9,897 nt of DNA. Origin: Candidatus Bathyarchaeota archaeon. GTDB lineage: Archaea > Thermoproteota > Bathyarchaeia > TCS64 > B23. Numbering within the stretch: position 1 is the stretch's first letter; each line of letters starts with the position of its first letter. The stretch lies in NCBI GenBank assembly GCA_029259285.1, contig JAPDJB010000031.1, positions 1-9,897 of the forward strand, given 5' to 3'. Under the pieces are notes generated by a model that was not told where the DNA came from, made no database searches, and was given only the letters and a program-made list of their open reading frames with translations. Below, one piece after another: positions 5,043-9,897 of this stretch. A program made the translations under genes and the position numbers.

Positions 5043-5411
5043 TTATTCCTCCACCTCGAAGGGAGGCTCAAAGTTGAAGCCCCAGGGGAATATCGTCGGC
5101 CTATCCCTTGGATAAAGCTCTAGGAGCCGCCGTCTAAGCTCCAGATCCCTCTTGGTGAAGGGGGCTGGCTTCCTCTGGTAGAGTGTAGCCCTGTAGGGGG
5201 AGAGGCGTGCACATAGGGTGTCAGCCCTCACCTTCAACCCCTCCCTGTCATCTCTACTGATGGCGATATCCCTCTCATCGGTGGGCATCTCGAAGAGCTC
5301 CACCTGGAAGTATTTCCCCAGCTCCCCAGCCACCTCCTCCAGGTCTAGCCCCCTCCACCATCTAAACCTCACATAGTGGTAGGGCTTCAATCCAAGAGCT
5401 CTATCCCACAC
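5043..5411 (-). CDS. Hypothetical protein, unrecognised family
   Basis: A minus-strand frame whose codon choice (AGG, GAG, C/G-ending codons) matches the neighbouring genes, so I think it is real, but I recognise no family. The product is about 122 residues from GTG 5411, soluble, rich in charged and aromatic residues: an N-terminal basic/aromatic patch (YHYVRFRWWRG), a helical DLEEVAGELGKYF, an Arg/Leu-rich helix (KRDLELRRRLLELYPRD) and a Pro/Phe tail (FPWGFNFEPPFEVEE). No signal peptide, membrane segment or metal motif is visible. The frame stays open to ATG 5456, which would overlap the divergent dehydrogenase start by 14 bp and has no RBS; the first dozen codons would be antisense to that gene's RBS. 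The start is therefore uncertain (5456, 5411, or later at TTG 5390 or GTG 5372). Confidence 0.6.
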   Translation of the reverse strand: MWDRALGLKPYHYVRFRWWRGLDLEEVAGELGKYFQVELFEMPTDERDIAISRDDREGLKVRADTLCARLSPYRATLYQRKPAPFTKRDLELRRRLLELYPRDRPTIFPWGFNFEPPFEVEE

Positions 5412-5413
5412 CT

Positions 5414-5422
5414 CTATATAAC
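5414..5422 (+). promoter_or_regulatory. TATA box of the malate/lactate dehydrogenase gene
   Basis: CTATATAAC is centred 25 nt upstream of ATG 5443, the distance expected for a nearly leaderless archaeal transcript. GGAGGAG at 5428-5434, 8 nt before the ATG, would then be outside or at the very 5' end of the mRNA, so either a second promoter lies further upstream or one of the two signals is unused. Confidence 0.5.
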
Positions 5423-5442
5423 TTGATGGAGGAGTCGATGGG

Positions 5443-6393
5443 ATGGGCTGCCACATCGCCGTGGTTGGAACCGGTAGGGTTGGTAGACCGACGGCCTACA
5501 CCCTCCTCTGTGAAAGGCTGGTCGACGAACTCTCCCTCGTCGACGTAAAGCCAGGTTTAGCCTGGGCCTTCAGCGAGGAGTTGAAACATGCGGCGGCAAG
5601 CTTGAAGCTCGACGTCGAGATCAACGCCTATGAGAGGGATGAGGATGTCTCGGGGGCCGACCTCGTCGTCATCACAGCTGGAAAGCCGAGGATGCCAGGC
5701 GTGAAGATGAGTCGTAGAGACCTCGTCTACGAGAACGCCAGAACCATCGCGTACATAGCCGAGGTTATGCCCCCTAGGAATAGAGGCGCCAGATGGGTTG
5801 TGGTCTCAAACCCCGTCGACGCCATGGCCACCCTCTTCAAGAAGGTTTCAGGGGAGAGCTATGTCATAAGCACCGGAGACCACGCCGATACGCTGAGGTT
5901 TAGGGTGAAGCTCGCCGAGGAGCTTGGAGTCCCCTTCTCCCAGGTTGAGGGATACGTCGGCGGGGAACACGGCAAGGCTGCCTACCCCCTATGGTCCACG
6001 GTTCGAATAGGGGGGCAGCCCCTCGATGAGTATCTCGCCTCAACGGGCAAAACCCTGAACAGGGAGGCTGTCATCGATTATGTCCGAGGAGTCTCGAAGC
6101 GGATCGTCGACATCATAGGCGGAACCGAGTATGGCCCAGCCTCAGCCTTCAGGGATATCATCCGCAGCATCATCGAGGATCGACATGAAATCTACAGCGT
6201 AGCCGTCTCCAGAGAACTGCCTGGCATACCCGAAGCGGTGAACATCAACGTTCCGATCCACGTCGGCTGGAGCCTTGGACCAGACCTATGGGAAGAGTTG
6301 ACGGAGGAGGAGCGGAGGGCCATCATAGAGGCGGCTAAGGCCATCTATGAGACCTATAAGCTGGGCCTCGAGGCCCTTGGGAAAACCCCTTAA
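5443..6393 (+). CDS. mdh: Malate/L-lactate dehydrogenase family protein, probably NAD-dependent malate dehydrogenase
   Basis: A 316-residue LDH/MDH-superfamily enzyme with the Rossmann motif GTGRVG (9-14), Asp34 at the end of strand 2 (favouring NAD), SNPVD (122-126; substrate-binding Asn123), the Asp-Arg pair DTLR (Asp149, Arg152) and the catalytic His176 in GGEHG. In the substrate loop AGKPRMPGVKMSRRDL (79-94), Arg83 sits where MDHs have Arg and LDHs have Gln, so oxaloacetate/malate is the likelier pair. The loop is about two residues longer between Arg83 and Arg91 than the common RKPGMTR form. ATG 5443 is fixed by the Rossmann strand beginning at once, with GGAGGAG 8 nt upstream. An amidohydrolase gene follows 23 nt later on the same strand, suggesting co-transcription. 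Cytoplasmic; the exact 2-oxo acid remains inferred. Confidence 0.85.
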   Translation: MGCHIAVVGTGRVGRPTAYTLLCERLVDELSLVDVKPGLAWAFSEELKHAAASLKLDVEINAYERDEDVSGADLVVITAGKPRMPGVKMSRRDLVYENARTIAYIAEVMPPRNRGARWVVVSNPVDAMATLFKKVSGESYVISTGDHADTLRFRVKLAEELGVPFSQVEGYVGGEHGKAAYPLWSTVRIGGQPLDEYLASTGKTLNREAVIDYVRGVSKRIVDIIGGTEYGPASAFRDIIRSIIEDRHEIYSVAVSRELPGIPEAVNINVPIHVGWSLGPDLWEELTEEERRAIIEAAKAIYETYKLGLEALGKTP

Positions 6394-6416
6394 GCTGAGC
6401 TGGGGGAGTTGATGCG

Positions 6417-7988
6417 ATGGAGTTCGACCTGATAATCGAGGGTGGAGCCATCCTCGACGGCTCTGGAAACCCCTGGTTCAAGGCTGATATAGGCATCGTC
6501 GACGACCGTATCGAGGCCATAGGCCACCTCAACGGGGAGAGGGCTGAACGTAGGATCAACGCCGAGGGACTCATCGTCGCCCCAGGATTCATAGACATCC
6601 ACAGCCACTCAGATTTCACACTGCTCGTCGATCCGAGGGCTGAGAGCAAGATAAGGCAGGGAGTCACCACCGAGGTCGTCGGAAACTGCGGAGCATCAGC
6701 TGCACCCCAAAACGCTGAGGTGAGAGCCTACAGGGAGAAGTTCATGAGAACTCGGCTGGGGGAGGACTTCCAATTCGACTGGGAGACGATGGCAGAATAT
6801 ATGGCCAAACTGGAGGCTCAGGGTGTAGCTCTAAACGTGGCGCCGCTGGTGGGCCATGGAACCATAAGGCAGAACGTCATGGGCTTCGAAGACAGGGAGC
6901 CAACCCCAGAGGAGCTGGAGGAGATGAAGAGGCTGACGGCTGAGGCTATGGAGGCTGGAGCCTGGGGATTATCAACAGGCCTCATCTACCCCCCAGGGTG
7001 CTATGCGAAGACCGAGGAGATCATAGAGCTGGCCAAGGTTGTAGCCAGATATGGAGGCATCTATGCCTCACATATCCGAGGCGAGGGGGACACACTCCTC
7101 GAGGCTGTTAGAGAGGCGATAGAGATCGGTGAGAAGGCTGGATTGCCCGTTGAGATATCCCACTTCAAGGCCTCGGGTAAGCGGAATTGGGGTAAAACTA
7201 GGGAGTCTCTGAGGCTGGTGGAGGAGGCCCGTAGGAGGGGGATCGACGTCACCATTGATCAGTATCCCTACACGGCTTCAAGCACCGGCCTCTCAGCCTA
7301 TCTCCCCGATTGGGTTCACGTCGGCGGCGTCGAGGCGATGCTTGAGAGGTTGAGGAATCCAGAGGATAGACGGCGCATCAGGGAGGAGGTGGGCGATAGG
7401 GATTGGAGCATAATCATGGTCGTCGTCTCAAATAGGCATCCGGAGTATGAGGGGCTGCGCATCACCGAGATCGCCGAGAAGATGGGCAAAGAACCCGTTG
7501 AGGCCGTTATGGATCTGCTGCTGGAGGATGAGGGGCAGACCTGGATCGTAGCCTTCGGCATGTCCGAGGAGGATGTCCAAAGGGTGATGAGAAGCCCCTA
7601 CATGATGGTTGGCTCCGATGGCAGAGCCATCTCACCCCACGGAGTGCTGGGCCGTGGCAAGCCCCATCCAAGATACTATGGAACCTTCCCAAGAATCCTC
7701 GGCAGATACGTCAGGGAGCTGGGAGTCCTAACCCTCCAGGAGGCCGTCAGGAAGATGACATCAGCCCCAGCGAGACGCCTCGGCCTATGGGACCGCGGCC
7801 TCATAAGGCCAGGGTTCAAAGCCGACATCACCATCTTCGATCCAGACACCATCATAGACAGGGCCACCTTCATGGAGCCACATCAATATCCCGAGGGAGT
7901 GGAATACGTAGTCGTAAACGGCACAGTGGTCATCGATGAGGGGGAGCATACGGAAGCTCTTCCAGGGAGGGTTCTGAGAAGGGGCTAG
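6417..7988 (+). CDS. D-aminoacylase / N-acyl-D-amino-acid deacylase family amidohydrolase
   Basis: A 523-residue amidohydrolase-superfamily protein. N-terminal beta part: DLIIEGGAILDGSG (4-17) and VAPGFID (54-60). Metal and catalytic motifs: HSHSD (His62, His64, Asp66), Cys91 in VVGNCG (the bridging cysteine that D-aminoacylases use instead of a carboxylated lysine), SHIRGEGD (His219), ISHFKASG (His249) and GSDGRA (Asp401). The C-terminus FKADITIFDPDTI and VEYVVVNGTVV returns to the beta-sandwich. The length matches D-aminoacylases (about 480-530). It should hydrolyse N-acyl amino acids, possibly D-forms, in the cytoplasm; related members act on other N-acyl or cyclic amides, so the substrate is uncertain. 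GGGGAG (6403-6408) precedes ATG 6417. It follows the dehydrogenase gene by 23 nt and converges on the Lrp gene across a short A+T-rich spacer. Confidence 0.88.
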   Translation: MEFDLIIEGGAILDGSGNPWFKADIGIVDDRIEAIGHLNGERAERRINAEGLIVAPGFIDIHSHSDFTLLVDPRAESKIRQGVTTEVVGNCGASAAPQNAEVRAYREKFMRTRLGEDFQFDWETMAEYMAKLEAQGVALNVAPLVGHGTIRQNVMGFEDREPTPEELEEMKRLTAEAMEAGAWGLSTGLIYPPGCYAKTEEIIELAKVVARYGGIYASHIRGEGDTLLEAVREAIEIGEKAGLPVEISHFKASGKRNWGKTRESLRLVEEARRRGIDVTIDQYPYTASSTGLSAYLPDWVHVGGVEAMLERLRNPEDRRRIREEVGDRDWSIIMVVVSNRHPEYEGLRITEIAEKMGKEPVEAVMDLLLEDEGQTWIVAFGMSEEDVQRVMRSPYMMVGSDGRAISPHGVLGRGKPHPRYYGTFPRILGRYVRELGVLTLQEAVRKMTSAPARRLGLWDRGLIRPGFKADITIFDPDTIIDRATFMEPHQYPEGVEYVVVNGTVVIDEGEHTEALPGRVLRRG

Positions 7989-8012
7989 CCCATTATTTTT
8001 ATAAAAAGGAGC
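7989..8012. terminator. Shared A+T-rich terminator between convergent genes
   Basis: The 24-bp spacer between the amidohydrolase and Lrp stop codons contains TTATTTTTATAAAAA. It reads as a T-run on the plus strand and again on the minus strand, so it can end transcription from both sides, as expected for archaeal oligo-T termination. Confidence 0.6.
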
Positions 8013-8468
8013 CTATAGGGCTTCGAGCATTCTGAAGTCTTCTTTCACGGTTGTTAGGACGACGTGGGTGTTGGTTCTCTCAACATAGGGCATCGCCAAT
8101 AGACCCTTTGTGAACTTACTCAGCTCCCTACGGCTTCTAAACTTGGCCACCACCATGGCATCCGTCAGCCCTGTGACATCGTAGACGGCGCAGACATTCG
8201 GCAGCTTCGACACCGCCTCCTCCACCTCTATGAGACGCCCCTTTGAGACGGTGATCTCCGTTACGACGGTAAGCTCGAAGCCTAGGCGTTCATGGTCTAC
8301 TATGATCGTATAGCCCTTGATGACCCCGCTGCTCTCCAATCTCTGAACCCTGTTGATGACGGTGGCCGTCGAAACCCCTATGCTCCTGGCCAACTCCCTA
8401 TAGGAGCGCTTAGAGTCTATTAGAAGCTCCCTGAGCAGCCTCCTGTCGATCTCGTCGAGGGCGAACAT
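8013..8468 (-). CDS. Lrp/AsnC-family transcriptional regulator
   Basis: A 151-residue regulator. The N-terminal winged helix-turn-helix spans residues about 2-60: LDEIDRRLLRELLIDSKRSY, then ELARSIGVSTATVINRVQRL (25-44) and SGVIKGYTIIVD. The C-terminal RAM/ligand-binding domain covers about 64-145, with VCAVYDVTGLTDAMVVAKF forming the usual dimer core. Such proteins bind DNA as dimers or octamers and respond to amino acids. I chose ATG 8468 over TTG 8486 because a TATA box lies 24 nt upstream of 8468, implying a leaderless mRNA, and no Shine-Dalgarno sequence precedes either codon. It is transcribed divergently from glutamine synthetase with less than 100 bp between them, so control of glutamine synthetase and of itself is a reasonable inference. 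The effector cannot be read from the sequence. Confidence 0.92.
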   Translation of the reverse strand: MFALDEIDRRLLRELLIDSKRSYRELARSIGVSTATVINRVQRLESSGVIKGYTIIVDHERLGFELTVVTEITVSKGRLIEVEEAVSKLPNVCAVYDVTGLTDAMVVAKFRSRRELSKFTKGLLAMPYVERTNTHVVLTTVKEDFRMLEAL

Positions 8469-8486
8469 GATTAAACATCCATTCAA

Positions 8487-8497
8487 AAATATAATAG
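8487..8497 (-). promoter_or_regulatory. TATA box of the Lrp gene
   Basis: On the minus strand CTATTATATTT, preceded by the purine-rich CGAAAAG that resembles a BRE, is centred about 24 nt from ATG 8468. The spacing predicts a leaderless transcript and supports that start. Confidence 0.6.
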
Positions 8498-8498
8498 C

Positions 8499-8522
8499 TT
8501 TTCGAACAATCGTTTAGAGAAA
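8499..8522. promoter_or_regulatory. Possible Lrp operator between divergent promoters
   Basis: AACAATCGTT (8505-8514) has AAC/GTT dyad symmetry and is flanked by TTTTC (8499-8503) and GAAA (8519-8522). It lies between the two opposing TATA boxes and just upstream of the Lrp BRE, a position from which a bound regulator could affect both genes. The symmetry is imperfect and the assignment is inferred from context. Confidence 0.3.
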
Positions 8523-8533
8523 TCCCCATAAAC

Positions 8534-8542
8534 TTAATATAT
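8534..8542 (+). promoter_or_regulatory. TATA box of glutamine synthetase
   Basis: TTAATATAT is centred 26 nt upstream of ATG 8564, and no Shine-Dalgarno sequence lies between them. Both facts point to a leaderless mRNA that begins at the start codon. Confidence 0.6.
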
Positions 8543-8563
8543 GTATTGTGAACACCCGATCCC

Positions 8564-9897
8564 ATGCCCCCCATAGAGGCCTCCGAGGATGATGTCAAGA
8601 GAATTCTCGAGGTGGTGAGGGATAGGGACATCAAATATGTGAGGCTCATCGTCATCGACATTCACGGCAGCCCGAGGGCGATGATAATACCCGAATACAG
8701 GTTGGAGGAGGCCCTCACCATAGGTATAGGATTCGACGGATCATCGGTTCCTGGATATGCCGACATAGAGGCCAGCGACCTCGTAGCCCATCCAGATCCC
8801 TCCACCTTCCTCATACCCCTATGGGAGACCCCAGGCGTCGCCCTCATGTTCTGCTATGTCTCAAAACCCGATGGAAAACCCTTCGAGGGCGATCCGAGGG
8901 GATTGCTGAGGAGAACCATGGACGAGTTGGAGAAGCGGGGCATGGGCTTCAACCTCGGCCCAGAGGTGGAGTTCTTCTACGTCAAACGTGAGGGGTCGGG
9001 TATAAGGCCTGCTGGGAGTGGGGGATACTTCGATCTGCCGCCCCTCGACAGGTCTGAGGAGGTGAAGCTGGAGACCATCATCTGCCTTGAGGCCGCCGGA
9101 TTCCAGTTGGATAAGGTTCATCACGAGGGGGCTGAGGGGCAGCATGAGATCAACTTCAGATTCGCCGACGCCCTGAAGACCGCCGACAATATCGTCCTCT
9201 ATAAGCTGGCGGTTAAAACCATCGCTGAGAAGTATGGGGTCACCGCCACCTTCATGCCCAAACCCTTCTGGGGCATCAACGGAAGCGGATGCCACCTACA
9301 TCAAAGCCTCATCGACCTGGAGACCGGCCACAACCTCTTCCACGACGCCGAGAGTCCCATAGGTCTCTCAGACACGGCTCTCCACTATATTGGGGGGCTT
9401 CTGAAGCATGCTTCAGCCCTTTCTCTCATAGTGGCTCCGACCGTCAACTCATATAAGAGGCTGGTGCCCCACTATGAGGCTCCGGTCTACATCTGCTGGG
9501 GCCTCGGAAACAGGTCGACGCTGGTGAGGGTTCCCCAATATCCGAGGGGCGTTGAGGCTGGAACGAGAGTTGAGTATCGACATCCAGACCCCTCCTCAAA
9601 CCCCTATCTGGCGGCCGTAGCCGTCCTGAGCGCTGGCCTCGACGGCGTTGAGCATAAGATAGAGCCTGAGGAGCCGATACAGGGGAATGTCTATCATCTC
9701 TCCAGGGCTGAGCTTGAACGCCATGGAGTGGGGGTGCTGCCAGGCAACCTTGAGGAGGCCCTGGAGGCCTTCAGGGCTGATAGGGTTGTCTATGACGCCC
9801 TCGGCGGATATATCTCAGAGAACCTGATTGAGCTGAAGCGCAGGGAACATGAGGCGTATCTCTCATACGTCGGGGGGAGCTGGGAGGAGAACCTGAA
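8564..9897 (+). CDS. glnA: Type I glutamine synthetase (3' end beyond the window)
   Basis: An open frame of 444 codons from ATG 8564 to the window edge with no stop; type I glutamine synthetases of the alpha class are about this long, so little is missing. It condenses glutamate, ammonia and ATP to glutamine in the cytoplasm as a dodecamer. Visible motifs: FDGSS (57-61; Asp58 of the ammonia site), PEVEFF (133-138; Glu134, Glu136), HHEGAEGQHEINF (186-198; Glu188, Glu194), FMPKPFWGINGSGCHLHQS (230-248; His244), NSYKRL (295-300; Arg299), YEAP (Glu305), NRSTLVRVP (Arg317, Arg322) and VEYRHPDP (Glu337, Arg339). All metal and substrate residues are thus in place. Deviations from common sequences are GINGSGC for GDNGSGM and VPHYEAP for VPGYEAP. 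No bacterial-type Tyr adenylylation segment is evident. The Lrp gene is divergent; both promoters look leaderless. Confidence 0.93.
   Translation, partial: MPPIEASEDDVKRILEVVRDRDIKYVRLIVIDIHGSPRAMIIPEYRLEEALTIGIGFDGSSVPGYADIEASDLVAHPDPSTFLIPLWETPGVALMFCYVSKPDGKPFEGDPRGLLRRTMDELEKRGMGFNLGPEVEFFYVKREGSGIRPAGSGGYFDLPPLDRSEEVKLETIICLEAAGFQLDKVHHEGAEGQHEINFRFADALKTADNIVLYKLAVKTIAEKYGVTATFMPKPFWGINGSGCHLHQSLIDLETGHNLFHDAESPIGLSDTALHYIGGLLKHASALSLIVAPTVNSYKRLVPHYEAPVYICWGLGNRSTLVRVPQYPRGVEAGTRVEYRHPDPSSNPYLAAVAVLSAGLDGVEHKIEPEEPIQGNVYHLSRAELERHGVGVLPGNLEEALEAFRADRVVYDALGGYISENLIELKRREHEAYLSYVGGSWEENL

Noticed and set aside
1..9897. tRNA, rRNA or CRISPR array
   Set aside because: No cloverleaf-like segment, rRNA-like sequence or regularly spaced repeat was seen in the intergenic regions on either strand.

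Overview
The window looks like an archaeal chromosome, most likely a thermophilic member of the Thermoproteota/TACK side (Bathyarchaeia- or Korarchaeota-like; not resolvable from sequence alone). Supporting signs are a eukaryote/archaea-type ribosomal protein eL33 (L35Ae), a multi-subunit pyruvate:ferredoxin oxidoreductase in the archaeal gamma-delta-alpha-beta order, TATA boxes about 25 nt upstream of start codons with leaderless starts, an Lrp/AsnC regulator, and heavy use of AGG/AGA arginine and GAG glutamate codons. No rRNA, tRNA, CRISPR or complete mobile element was seen.

Layout. (1) 2-2492, plus strand: 3' end of the POR gamma subunit gene, the POR delta ferredoxin subunit, and one 701-residue protein in which the POR alpha and beta subunits are fused. 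(2) 2550-3617, plus: a DUF917-family protein with a TTG start. (3) 3621-3899, minus: ribosomal protein eL33, convergent with DUF917 and only 3 bp away, with a long leader holding a hairpin. (4) 4071-5042: a compositionally foreign segment containing an A+T-rich gene for a membrane-anchored coiled-coil protein (minus), a 74-bp imperfect inverted repeat, and a short minus-strand ORF, absent from standard-length ORF calls, that resembles the N-terminal core-binding domain of a tyrosine recombinase and stops at the inverted repeat. (5) 5043-5411 (possibly to 5456), minus: an unrecognised small protein, divergent from (6) 5443-6393, plus: a lactate/malate dehydrogenase-family enzyme, followed 23 nt later by (7) 6417-7988, plus: a D-aminoacylase-type amidohydrolase. 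(8) 8013-8468, minus: an Lrp/AsnC regulator, divergent from (9) 8564-9897, plus: type I glutamine synthetase, cut by the window edge.

How it fits together. Most genes concern carbon/nitrogen traffic at the level of 2-oxo acids and amino acids: POR interconverts pyruvate and acetyl-CoA with ferredoxin, the dehydrogenase interconverts 2-hydroxy and 2-oxo acids, the amidohydrolase probably releases amino acids from N-acyl precursors, and glutamine synthetase assimilates ammonia, plausibly under control of the divergently transcribed Lrp protein. The segment around 4071-5042 interrupts this housekeeping context and is the best candidate for a decayed integration event. I do not see a complete undescribed system; the most interesting items are the alpha-beta POR fusion, the recombinase-like relic next to the inverted repeat, and the regular Ile/Leu coiled coil with lysines at core positions.
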